From: Uruburuella suis | GTDB taxonomy: Bacteria; Pseudomonadota; Gammaproteobacteria; Burkholderiales; Neisseriaceae | NCBI RefSeq assembly: GCF_004341385.1 | Contig: NZ_SLXE01000011.1 | Span: 1 to 64,000 of the forward strand | DNA length: 64,000 bases | Reading direction: 5' to 3' | Part shown: one piece after another, positions 32,924-40,782 of the stretch | Layout: every line of letters begins with the position of its first letter | Position numbering within the stretch: the first letter of the stretch is position 1 | The notes under the pieces: generated by a model | Databases searched by the model: none | Told to the model about the DNA's origin: nothing | What the model saw: the letters and a program-made list of their open reading frames with translations, nothing else | Made by a program: the position numbers and the translations under genes

Positions 32924-32953
32924 TAAATAGCATTAAAATTGTCGGTTGACAAT
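32924..32953 (-). promoter_or_regulatory. dcm operon promoter with palindrome at the -35
   Basis: A -35 TTGTCA (32947-32952) and -10 TATTTA (32924-32929) are 17 bases apart. The inverted repeat ATTGTCGGTTGACAAT (32938-32953) overlaps the -35, suggesting control by a repressor or by the methyltransferase itself. Confidence 0.5.
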
Positions 32954-33021
32954 CTATCCATCACAACCGAAGATGCGGTTAATTGTTTTTCATACCGCTC
33001 CGCTTATGCATATTTCAAGGG

Positions 33022-33059
33022 GGTAACGAATAGTCAATGCGGTAACGAATAGTCAATGC
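33022..33059. repeat. 19-bp tandem repeat upstream of dcm
   Basis: GGTAACGAATAGTCAATGC occurs twice head to tail, followed by a partial third GGTA. The rest of the 340 bases between dcm and the DUS hairpin at 33237 is AT-rich and shows no gene. Confidence 0.8.
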
Positions 33060-33236
33060 GGTATTACCAAATATGATATTTATCCGTTTTTGATATTACA
33101 ACATCTTAGAGTTGAAGGCAAAAACATCCGTCGGAAATAAAAATAAGTAATTACAATAAGGTATATACATTTTTTGTATATCCGAATGAAAATTGCAATG
33201 CCATTTATTCAATTGATAGTGTGTATAACACATTTA

Positions 33237-33273
33237 AGGCCGTCTGAAACCAAAGTGCGGTTTCAGACGGCCT
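33237..33273. repeat. extended DUS hairpin at the right edge of the dcm block
   Basis: An AG-DUS inverted pair has the loop motif AAAGTGCGG, the complement of CCGCACTTT. It lies 18 bases from the stop of the lactate-oxidase-like gene and may also terminate it. Confidence 0.7.
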
Positions 33274-33290
33274 GAACACATCAAACTCAA

Positions 33291-34493
33291 TCAAAGCAAT
33301 TGCGTTTTGCGGATATCAGCCAGGGTGGCGGTGCCGGCAAGCTGCATCACCATTTCCAGCTCTTTGTTCAGCAGCTGCAATGTGGCGTTCACGCCTTGGG
33401 CGCCGCCGAGTGCCAGGCCGTAGTAGACCGGGCGGCCGAGCCCGACCACGTCGGCGCCGAGCGCCAGCGCTTTGAACACATCTTGGCCGCGGCGGATGCC
33501 GCTGTCGAAAATAATCGGCACTTTGCGGTTCACCGCTTTGGCGATTTCCGGCAACACGGTAAAGGTGGCGGGGCTGCCGTCGAGCTGGCGGCCGCCGTGG
33601 TTGCTGATCCAGATGGCGGCGGCGCCGGCGCGCAGGGCGGTGAGGGCGTCTTTGGGGTGCGAGATGCCTTTCACAATCACCGGCAGGCCCGATTCTTTGG
33701 CCACGAATTTAATCGATTCGGGGTCGATTTTGGTGGCAAACGCCGAATTCAGGGCGTGGATGTCGCCGCCGGCGCCGGAGGAAAGGTTGCCGAAGGGCAG
33801 CGGGAAGGTGAATTTGTTGATGGCGTCGGCTTCGCGGTTGCCGGTGGCGGTGGTGTCGACCACCACCACAATGGCCTGATAGCCTGCGGCTTTGGCGCGC
33901 CGGATCAGCGAGCGGCTTACGTCTTGATTCTGCATCAGATAGAGTTCAAACCATTTGGGGCCGGTGCTGGCGGCGGCCACTTGCTCCATTGACAGGGTAG
34001 ATACGGTGCTGAGTGTGAGCAAAGAGCCGGCATCGGCGGTGCCTTTGGCGGTGCCGGCTTCGGCGGTGGGGTGCGCCAGCCCTTGGCCGCCCATCGGACA
34101 GACAATCACCGGCGAAGCCAGCGGAATGCCCAGAATGGATGTGCGCATATCCACGGTGTTGTGCCCGGTGAGCACGCGCGGGTAAATTTGGCGGCGCTCA
34201 AAGGCGGCGCGGTTTTCTTTGAGCGTCCACTCGTCGCCGGCGCCGCCGGACACATAGCCGAAACCGCCCGCCGGCATCACCATGCGGGCTTGCTCTTCAA
34301 TGCGCACCAAGTCATACAGCTGCGGCATCGACGCGGGGGTTTTGAGCTGGTAGCTCGGCGGGTAGCTCACCAAAGGCAGGTCTTGCGCCCAAGCGCTGCG
34401 CAGAGGCAGCAGGCCGCCGAAAGCCGCGGCAACGGAAGTGGCGGCCACGGATTTGAGCAAGGTGCGGCGTGAGGGATGGGTGATACTGTCCAT
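33291..34493 (-). CDS. Tat-exported FMN-dependent alpha-hydroxy acid oxidase/dehydrogenase
   Basis: A 400-aa lactate-oxidase family enzyme. The N-terminus SRRTLLKSVAATSVAAAFGG is a twin-arginine signal ending AWA. The TIM barrel carries GGAGDEWTLKENRAAFERR, LASPVIVCPMGGQGLAHP, FELYLMQNQDVS, VIVKGISHPKDALTALRAGAAAIWISNHGGRQLDGSPAT (catalytic His-Gly-Gly-Arg) and PIIFDSGIRRGQDVFKALALGAD (FMN phosphate). The start is set by AAGGAGAATCC before MDSITHPS. FMN is loaded in the cytoplasm before export, which explains Tat use. The substrate, probably L-lactate or a related acid, is unproven. Confidence 0.85.
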   Translation of the reverse strand: MDSITHPSRRTLLKSVAATSVAAAFGGLLPLRSAWAQDLPLVSYPPSYQLKTPASMPQLYDLVRIEEQARMVMPAGGFGYVSGGAGDEWTLKENRAAFERRQIYPRVLTGHNTVDMRTSILGIPLASPVIVCPMGGQGLAHPTAEAGTAKGTADAGSLLTLSTVSTLSMEQVAAASTGPKWFELYLMQNQDVSRSLIRRAKAAGYQAIVVVVDTTATGNREADAINKFTFPLPFGNLSSGAGGDIHALNSAFATKIDPESIKFVAKESGLPVIVKGISHPKDALTALRAGAAAIWISNHGGRQLDGSPATFTVLPEIAKAVNRKVPIIFDSGIRRGQDVFKALALGADVVGLGRPVYYGLALGGAQGVNATLQLLNKELEMVMQLAGTATLADIRKTQLL

Positions 34494-34737
34494 ACGGATT
34501 CTCCTTATTGATTGAATGCGGTGATGCCGGGCATGCTGCGCCGGCGCTTGTGCGGCAGCATCACTCATCGGCTTTGGATTCAATTGAATGGTAATGATGC
34601 TCGAATCAGTATAGCGGCGCTTTTTTGATTTGCAAACAGGTGAGGACGGGTGGAAACGGCTTTAAAACCAAAGGTGATGAGGCGGGTGAAATATTGGTGC
34701 AATAAAATGATTTTTAGGGTTTGAATCGTCAAACCCA

Positions 34738-34767
34738 AGGCCGTCTGAAACCCTTTCAGACGGCCTT
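34738..34767 (-). terminator. DUS hairpin terminator
   Basis: AAGGCCGTCTGAAA and its inverse are separated by CCC, 23 bases past the SnoaL-like gene. Confidence 0.65.
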
Positions 34768-34789
34768 TGTTCAGCTGAAATAAGCCGCT

Positions 34790-35275
34790 TTAAAACATGC
34801 TGTTTGAATTGGCCGATTGCGCGGGGATGGCTTGCACCACATCCCAGTGTTCCACGATTTTGCCGTTGCTGTCGACGCGGAAAATATCCACCAGCGCGGT
34901 GCCGCGGTCTTGCGGATTATTTTGGCTGAACACATGCAGCGCCACCAAATCGCCCTCGGCTATCACTTGTTTGACTTGACTGCGCCGCTGCGGGTTGGCC
35001 TGCAGAATTTTGGCAAAGGTATTGATAAACGCCTGCGCGCCATCGCCTACATTGGGGTTGTGCTGGATATATTGGCTGCCGACATGCTTGTCGACCGCTT
35101 CTTGCAGCTTGTGCTGATTAAAGGCCAGTTCGTAAAAATCAAGCACCACGGCCTTATTGCGCTCAATCTGGCTTTGCGCTTGCACGGCGGCGCGGGTTTG
35201 GGGGCCGGCATGGCTGGTGCAGGCGGCGGTGAGCACGGTGGTGGCGGTCACGGCGGCAATCATTAATTTTTTCAT
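34790..35275 (-). CDS. SnoaL/NTF2-like lipoprotein
   Basis: A 161-aa exported protein. The signal ends in a lipobox-like LTAAC (Cys19). The domain ERNKAVVLDFYELAFNQHKLQEAVDKHVGSQYIQHNPNVGDGAQAFINTF then ALHVFSQNNPQDRGTALVDIFRVDSNGKIVEHWDVVQ is SnoaL-like. Members act as polyketide cyclases or have unassigned roles; no function can be stated here. It lies next to NAD(P)-binding and flavin enzymes in the accessory block. Confidence 0.75.
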   Translation of the reverse strand: MKKLMIAAVTATTVLTAACTSHAGPQTRAAVQAQSQIERNKAVVLDFYELAFNQHKLQEAVDKHVGSQYIQHNPNVGDGAQAFINTFAKILQANPQRRSQVKQVIAEGDLVALHVFSQNNPQDRGTALVDIFRVDSNGKIVEHWDVVQAIPAQSANSNSMF

Positions 35276-35299
35276 ATCGGCTCCGGTTGTGGTTGATTG

Positions 35300-35331
35300 A
35301 GGCCGTCTGAAAACAAAATTTCAGGCAGCCT
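35300..35331. repeat. hybrid AG-DUS / Simonsiella-DUS inverted pair
   Basis: One arm is AGGCCGTCTGAA (35300-35311), the other TTCAGGCAGCCT (35320-35331). The stem therefore has mismatches at the positions that define the two dialects, as if one arm had been converted. Confidence 0.7.
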
Positions 35332-35338
35332 GTGTTGA

Positions 35339-35995
35339 TTATACTGATACTTCAGCCACGGTAAAGCGTTGGAATAAATGCGCTTTTTTCTCGGCATCGT
35401 CGGCAATGGCTTTGGCCAAATCGTCCACATGAATACCGGCGGGGGCGGCGCCGCTCATTAATACATCGTCTTGGCCGAAGCGGTATTTGCCTTTGGGCTC
35501 AAACGGGCTGCCTTCGTAAAACATTGCCGGCGGGCTGATAAACGCCCAGTTTACATCGCGGCGGGGGCGCAAGTCGGTGAGCAGATTGCGGGCGGCGTTG
35601 GCGCCGGCAAAAATTTCTTGCGGAAACTCGGGCGTGTCGATTAATTGCAGGCCGGGGGCGACATAGAGGCTGCCTGCACCGCCCACCACCAGCAAATAAG
35701 GCACGGCAGCGGCTTGGGCGGCTTCGGTAATCGCCGCGGCGCCTTTGGCAAAGTCGGCGCCGATATTGGGGTTGTTCCAGCCGGGGTTGAACGCGCTCAC
35801 CACCGCATCGAAGCCTTGCAGTTTGTCGGCGAAGTCGGCGGCGTTCACATCGGCAGCCACGGCGGTTACATTGTCGGCGGCAAACACTTTATCGATGTTG
35901 CGGGCAAATGCGGTCACTTTATGGCCGCGGGCGGCCAGCTCTTTCACTACGGCATTGCCCACATAGCCGGTGGCGCCAATCACAGCGATTTTCAT
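35339..35995 (-). CDS. NAD(P)-dependent oxidoreductase (NmrA/atypical SDR)
   Basis: A 218-aa Rossmann protein: MKIAVIGATGYVGNAVVKELAARGHKVTAFARN, VVSAFNPGWNNPNIGADFAKGA, YLLVVGGAGSLYVAPG and WAFISPPAMFYEGSP. This matches the YhfK/SDR_a5 type NAD(P)H-binding family. AAGGAGCTTGAT before MKIAV fixes the start. A LysR regulator is transcribed divergently across a 320-base gap, suggesting that regulator controls it. Confidence 0.8.
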   Translation of the reverse strand: MKIAVIGATGYVGNAVVKELAARGHKVTAFARNIDKVFAADNVTAVAADVNAADFADKLQGFDAVVSAFNPGWNNPNIGADFAKGAAAITEAAQAAAVPYLLVVGGAGSLYVAPGLQLIDTPEFPQEIFAGANAARNLLTDLRPRRDVNWAFISPPAMFYEGSPFEPKGKYRFGQDDVLMSGAAPAGIHVDDLAKAIADDAEKKAHLFQRFTVAEVSV

Positions 35996-36023
35996 ATCAA
36001 GCTCCTTGTTTGTGTTTCGATTA

Positions 36024-36213
36024 ATACCCATTCTAAAAATAATATACAAACAGGCAGCCCGTAGGTCGGATTCTTGAATCCGACACTTGTTCGCAGAACA
36101 AGGCATGCACATTGCTTTGGCCGATGGCCAAACGTCGGATTCGAGAATCCGACCTACGCGGATGGTGCGATCGAACTGCTTTTATTTTGTAAGGTTATTT
36201 TTTTAATGGGTAT
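36024..36213. mobile_element. 190-bp MITE-like element with ATACCC ends
   Basis: The ends ATACCCATTCTAAAAATAAT and AAGGTTATTTTTTTAATGGGTAT are inverted. Inside are two palindromes, GTAGGTCGGATTCTTGAATC... (36060-36084) and its near inverse (36133-36158), so the core can fold into a long cruciform. It sits in the divergent gap between the oxidoreductase and lysR genes. No coding capacity. Confidence 0.65.
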
Positions 36214-36313
36214 ATATATAAGATGGAGTGCAGTATAAGGCCGTCTGAAGCGCTTGATAATCCGTGGTTTGCTGTTTATATTATTAAGCTTGGCTTAATA
36301 AAGGCTACCTGAA

Positions 36314-37198
36314 ATGCAAGAAATCAAACCGCTATTGGTTTTCGCCGCCGTGCTCGAACACGGCAGCATGAACGCCGCCGCTGCTGCGCTGGGCATGACG
36401 CCTTCCGCCGTGAGCCAGCATATTTCGCGGCTGGAGGCGCAACACGGCGTGAAGCTGCTGCACCGCTCCACCCGCCGCCTCACCCCCACCGATGCGGGGC
36501 AGGCCTTGGCGCAATATTGTTTGCGTCTGCGCCACACGCTGGCCGACACCTTGCAAGCGCTCGATAATCTGAAAACCGAAGCCGCTGGCGATTTAAACAT
36601 TGCGCTGCCTTCCGGCATGGCACACGCGCCGCCGTTTCAGGTAGCCTTGCAGCAGCTGCAACAGCACTATCCCGCCATTCGCCCGCAACTTTATTTCAGC
36701 GACAGCTTGGCCGATTTAAAGCAAGGCGATATCGACATCGCCCTGCGCGGCGGCAACCACGCGCTGGATGCGCCCGACTTGGTGGCGCGCCCGCTGGCCA
36801 CATGGCATTGGCAAATCGTGGCCGCCCCCGCTTATCTGGCCGCACGCGCGCCGATCGACTCGCCGCACCAATTGGCCGAACAACAATGGCTGCATTATCT
36901 GCCGATACACGCCATCTTGCTGCGCGGCGAAGAGCGCCATGTGCTGGAAATCGAGCGCAGCATGTTGTGCAGCCAGCTCGCCGCCGTGAGCACGCTCACC
37001 CAAGCCGGTTTGGGCTTGTCGATGCAGTTGAGCGGCGAAACCGCCGCCCTGATTGCCCAAGGCCGCTTGTGCGCGGTGCTGCCCGATTGGACGCTGCCCT
37101 CGGTGCGCATCTATGCGGTGACGCCGCACCGGGTGCAGTCGGCCAAAACCGAAGCGGCGTTGAGGGTTTTGCAGCGTTGTTTTGCTGTTGATTTATAA
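36314..37198 (+). CDS. LysR-family transcriptional regulator
   Basis: A 294-aa LysR protein: N-terminal helix-turn-helix (MQEIKPLLVFAAVLEHGSMNAAAAALGMTPSAVSQHISRLEAQHGVKLLHRSTRRLTPT) and a C-terminal effector domain (DLKQGDIDIALRGG). It is divergent from the NAD(P)-dependent oxidoreductase, the usual arrangement for the target. An Eikenella-type DUS (AGGCTACCTGAA, 36302-36313) abuts the start codon and another lies inside the gene (36636-36647), suggesting acquisition from an eikDUS organism. Confidence 0.88.
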   Translation: MQEIKPLLVFAAVLEHGSMNAAAAALGMTPSAVSQHISRLEAQHGVKLLHRSTRRLTPTDAGQALAQYCLRLRHTLADTLQALDNLKTEAAGDLNIALPSGMAHAPPFQVALQQLQQHYPAIRPQLYFSDSLADLKQGDIDIALRGGNHALDAPDLVARPLATWHWQIVAAPAYLAARAPIDSPHQLAEQQWLHYLPIHAILLRGEERHVLEIERSMLCSQLAAVSTLTQAGLGLSMQLSGETAALIAQGRLCAVLPDWTLPSVRIYAVTPHRVQSAKTEAALRVLQRCFAVDL

Positions 37199-37212
37199 TC
37201 TTTTATGTCCAC

Positions 37213-37257
37213 AAACCAAGAGGCCGTCTGAAAAAGATTCAGACGGCCTCTTGGTTT
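37213..37257. terminator. bidirectional DUS terminator between lysR and recJ
   Basis: AAACCAAGAGGCCGTCTGAA and its complement make a 20-base stem with T-runs available in both directions for convergent genes. Confidence 0.75.
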
Positions 37258-37266
37258 GAACAAACC

Positions 37267-38961
37267 CTAAGCGGCTTCCCAATAATCAATATAAAGCTGC
37301 AATTCGATATTGTTGCGCCATTCGTTGGCCACGGGGCGGTAAACGGTGCGGATGCGCGCTGGAATTTCATCGGTGCAGCGCCAAAACATGGCTTCGAATT
37401 CGCGCCCTTCTTTTTGCAGCCACACTTTTTTGTGGTTCACGCCCATGGCCTGCTGGCGGATGACGGCGAATTCGTCGGTGAAGCTCGGCGGCGCAAAGCC
37501 TTGCCCCCACACCTGCATGGCCAGGTGCTGGGCTTGCGCCAAGGTGATGTCGGCGGCGCTCAGGCTGCCGTCGGTGAGGTAGGTTTGCGCCAAATCATCG
37601 GCGCACACCAATTCGCGCACGGTGTGTTCGAAGGCCGTCTGAAACGCATCGAGTTGCTGCGCCATAATGCTCAAGCCCGCGGCCATGGCGTGGCCGCCGA
37701 ATTTGAGAATCAGGCCGGGGTGGCGCTTGGCCACCAAATCGAGCGCATCGCGCAGGTGCAGGCCGGGAATGGAGCGGCCGGAGCCGCGCACTTCGCCATT
37801 GTCGGCCGGGGCGAACACAATGGTGGGGCGGTAGAAACGCTCTTTCAGGCGGCTGGCCACGATGCCCACCACGCCTTGGTGGAAATCTTCGCGAAAAGCC
37901 ACCAGCGTGGTTTGCGTTGCGCCCAGCTGTTCGGGAAAAGCGGCCAGCGCGTCGTGCAACATTGATTGCTCGATTTCGCGCCGCTCGATATTCAGGTGGT
38001 TGAGCTGTTCGGCCAAGGCGAGGGCATCGGCTTCGTGTTCGGCCAAAAGGCAGGCGATGCCCACCGACATATCGTCGAGACGGCCGGCGGCATTGATGCG
38101 CGGCCCCAGAGCAAAGCCCATATCGAAAGGCTGCGCTTTGCGCCAATCGCGCTTGGCCACTTGGAAAAGCGCGCGGATGCCGGGGCGCATATTGCCCGCG
38201 CGCATACGCTTGAGCCCTTGCGACACCAAAATGCGGTTGTTGTGATCGAGCGCCACCACATCGGCCACGGTGCCCAGCGCCACCAAATCGAGCAGGCTGC
38301 CCAAATTCGGCTCGGCCAAGCCGTTTGAAAAGCCGCCGCGTGCGCGCAAATCGGCGCGCAAAGCCATCAGCACATAAAAAATTACCCCCACGCCGGCCAG
38401 ATTTTTGCTCTCAAAGCCGCAGCCGGCTTGGTTGGGGTTGACAATAATGCAGTCGGGCACGGTGTCGGCGGGCAAATGGTGGTCGGTGATAATCACCTCC
38501 AGCCCCAAGGCCTGCGCCCGCGCCACGCCGGCGAGGCTGGCAATGCCGTTGTCTACCGTGAGCAAAATTTGCGCACCGCGCGCCGCCGCCATGTCGGCCA
38601 GCTCGGGTGTGAGGCCGTAGCCGTGCTCGAAGCGGTTGGGCACCAGAAAATCCACCGCCGCGCCCATACTTTGCAGGCCTTTCATGCCCACGGCGCAGGC
38701 GGTGGCGCCATCGGCATCGTAATCGGCCACAATCAAAATGTTTTCCCGCGCCAGCACCGCATCGGCCAGCCGCGCGGCCGCTTCGGCGCAGCCTTTGAGG
38801 CTTTGGTGCGGCAAAAGGCCGGCGAGCTTGTCTTGCAATTCGGCCGGCGATGCCACGGCGCGTGCGGCACACAGGCGCGCCAGCAGCGGGTCGGCTCCGG
38901 CGGCAATGAGGCTTTGGCAGGTGTCGGGGTTGTAGGCGCGGGTTTGGATTTTGGCAGACAT
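37267..38961 (-). CDS. recJ: single-stranded-DNA-specific exonuclease RecJ
   Basis: A 564-aa DHH-family 5'-3' exonuclease for recombination and mismatch repair. ILIVADYDADGATA (76-89), LLTVDNGIASL, VIITDHHLPADTV (DHH), NLAGVGVIFYVLMALRADL and LGPRINAAGRLDDMSVGIACLL are motifs I-V. KFGGHAMAAGLSI is the DHHA1 GGGH-like segment. The start MSAKIQTRAY matches Neisseria RecJ; the longer frame adds a proline-rich leader without homology. Length is typical. Confidence 0.93.
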   Translation of the reverse strand: MSAKIQTRAYNPDTCQSLIAAGADPLLARLCAARAVASPAELQDKLAGLLPHQSLKGCAEAAARLADAVLARENILIVADYDADGATACAVGMKGLQSMGAAVDFLVPNRFEHGYGLTPELADMAAARGAQILLTVDNGIASLAGVARAQALGLEVIITDHHLPADTVPDCIIVNPNQAGCGFESKNLAGVGVIFYVLMALRADLRARGGFSNGLAEPNLGSLLDLVALGTVADVVALDHNNRILVSQGLKRMRAGNMRPGIRALFQVAKRDWRKAQPFDMGFALGPRINAAGRLDDMSVGIACLLAEHEADALALAEQLNHLNIERREIEQSMLHDALAAFPEQLGATQTTLVAFREDFHQGVVGIVASRLKERFYRPTIVFAPADNGEVRGSGRSIPGLHLRDALDLVAKRHPGLILKFGGHAMAAGLSIMAQQLDAFQTAFEHTVRELVCADDLAQTYLTDGSLSAADITLAQAQHLAMQVWGQGFAPPSFTDEFAVIRQQAMGVNHKKVWLQKEGREFEAMFWRCTDEIPARIRTVYRPVANEWRNNIELQLYIDYWEAA

Positions 38962-39258
38962 GGCGTTCAGATGCGGCGGGAAAGGCGCTATTGTAACGCT
39001 AAACGGCGGCCCGGGGTTTGTCCGCCTTTCATTTTGCGGCAAGTGTTGGCGTAAAAACGCGCCGTCTGCGTTGGAGCCGTCTGCGTTGGAAATGCGCGCA
39101 AGGCGGCCAAACCTTGCTGTGTTTTCTGCCTTGCAAACACGTTTCGGTATTCAACATCTTATTAAAGACACAGGCCGTCTGAAAAAACCGGCAAAAGCCT
39201 TTCAGACGGCCTGATGTATTTTATAATCCGGTTTTTATTATTCCGATGGAATTGAATC

Positions 39259-40656
39259 ATGTTGCGCCGAGTCATGTTGTGCTGTGTGTTGTTGTGCGCC
39301 CAGGCCGCTTTTGCGCTGGATTTCGGCCGCATGCGCGCCGATGAAGTGGCGGTGTATGTGCAGGATATGCAAAGCGGGCAGGTGCTGGTGTCGCACCGCG
39401 CCGATGCCGCGATGAATCCGGCTTCGGTGATGAAACTCGTTACCACTTTTGCCGCTTTGCGCACGCTGGGCGACGATTACCGCTGGCTCACGCAATGGAA
39501 ATCCGCCGCGCCGGTGAGCGGCCACACGCTGGCCGGCGACATTTATTGGGTGGGCAGCGGCAACCCGGTGCTGGATCAAAACGATTTGCTCGATATGCAG
39601 CAGCAATTGCGCGATCAGGGCATACGCAAAATCAGCGGCCGGCTGGTGCTCGATAGCAGCGTGTGGCCGGATTCGGGCAGCGCCGAGGGCTTTGGCGACG
39701 ATGCCGGCGAGGCTTTTGCCACGCCGCCCAGCCCGCATATGCTGGCCTATAAAGTGGTGTGGGCCCGGCCCGAGCGCAATGCTGATGGCGAAGTGGTGAT
39801 GGCGCTCAACCCGCCGCTGCCCGATGTGGCTCAGGAAAACCGGCTCAGCGCCTATGCCGGCGCGGCGGCCTGCCCCTCGCTGAAGCCTTATGTGGCGGCG
39901 AAATATGCCGACGGCGTGCTGTCGTTTCGCGGGCGGCTGCCCGAGAGCTGCTTGGGGCAGGAAATGTTTGTCAACATGCTCGATGCGCCCGATTTTGCCG
40001 CCCGCAGCTTTATCAACCATTGGCGCGCATCCGGCGGCGAAATTGCCGATGGCGCAGGCGCAGGCCGCGCACCGGCGCAAGCGGCCACCTTGGCGGCCAA
40101 CCAATCCAAGCCCTTGGCGGCTGTGTTGGCCGACATGAATAAAGAGTCTAACAATGTGATTGCCCGCAGCGTGTATCTGGCTTTGGGCGAGCAGGCTGCG
40201 CGCGGGCGCAAGGGCACGCAAAACGCCGAAGCCGCCGTGCGGCGCGCGCTGCGCTCGGCCGAGCTGGATGATGAAACGCTGGTGTTGGAAAACGGCTCGG
40301 GTTTGTCGCGGCGCGAGCGCGTGAGTGCACGTTTTCTCGGCGAAATGCTGGCCGCCGCCCGCCGCAGCCCGTTTCAGACGGCCTTTACCGACAGCCTGCC
40401 GATTGCCGGCAACGACGGCACACTGAAAAAGCGTTTCCAAAACATCGGCAGCCCCTTGCGCCTGAAAACCGGCACGCTCAAAAACGTGCGCGCGCTGGCC
40501 GGCTATTGGCTGCCCGAAGCGCCGCAACACCCGCTGGCCATTGTGGTGCTGCTCAACAGCGAGCAATCGGGCGCTTATCTGCCCGATTTGGATAAGCTCG
40601 TGATGCAGCTTTTGCCTGCTGCCGCAGAAGCAAACCGCCGGCCGGATTCGCCGTGA
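39259..40656 (+). CDS. dacB: D-alanyl-D-alanine carboxypeptidase/endopeptidase (PBP4 type)
   Basis: A 465-aa class C penicillin-binding protein with a signal ending AAFA. Catalytic motifs: SVMK (SxxK, Ser56-Lys59), SNN in NKESNNVIAR (SxN) and KTG in LRLKTGTLKN. The large insertion between SxxK and SxN is characteristic of PBP4/DacB, which cleaves cross-links in murein. It lies opposite recJ and ends at a convergent terminator with bioC. Confidence 0.92.
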   Translation: MLRRVMLCCVLLCAQAAFALDFGRMRADEVAVYVQDMQSGQVLVSHRADAAMNPASVMKLVTTFAALRTLGDDYRWLTQWKSAAPVSGHTLAGDIYWVGSGNPVLDQNDLLDMQQQLRDQGIRKISGRLVLDSSVWPDSGSAEGFGDDAGEAFATPPSPHMLAYKVVWARPERNADGEVVMALNPPLPDVAQENRLSAYAGAAACPSLKPYVAAKYADGVLSFRGRLPESCLGQEMFVNMLDAPDFAARSFINHWRASGGEIADGAGAGRAPAQAATLAANQSKPLAAVLADMNKESNNVIARSVYLALGEQAARGRKGTQNAEAAVRRALRSAELDDETLVLENGSGLSRRERVSARFLGEMLAAARRSPFQTAFTDSLPIAGNDGTLKKRFQNIGSPLRLKTGTLKNVRALAGYWLPEAPQHPLAIVVLLNSEQSGAYLPDLDKLVMQLLPAAAEANRRPDSP

Positions 40657-40673
40657 AACGATGTATATCAACG

Positions 40674-40708
40674 AAGGCCGTCTGAAACATAGGTTTCAGA
40701 CGGCCTTT
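40674..40708. terminator. convergent DUS terminator dacB/bioC
   Basis: AAGGCCGTCTGAAAC and its inverse are followed by TTTTT on the plus strand. Confidence 0.7.
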
Positions 40709-40782
40709 TTCCAAACTTGCCGCAAACGCATGCGCACAAGATTGATACTTAAATCACGCCTGCGCTTTTGCACAACCCGCCA

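Noticed and set aside
33022..33063. Possible CRISPR array from the 19-bp repeat
   Set aside because: The copies are directly adjacent with no spacers and there are no cas genes.
39238..40671. A 477-codon minus-strand frame opposite dacB
   Set aside because: Same composition artefact; dacB has all three penicillin-binding motifs on the other strand.
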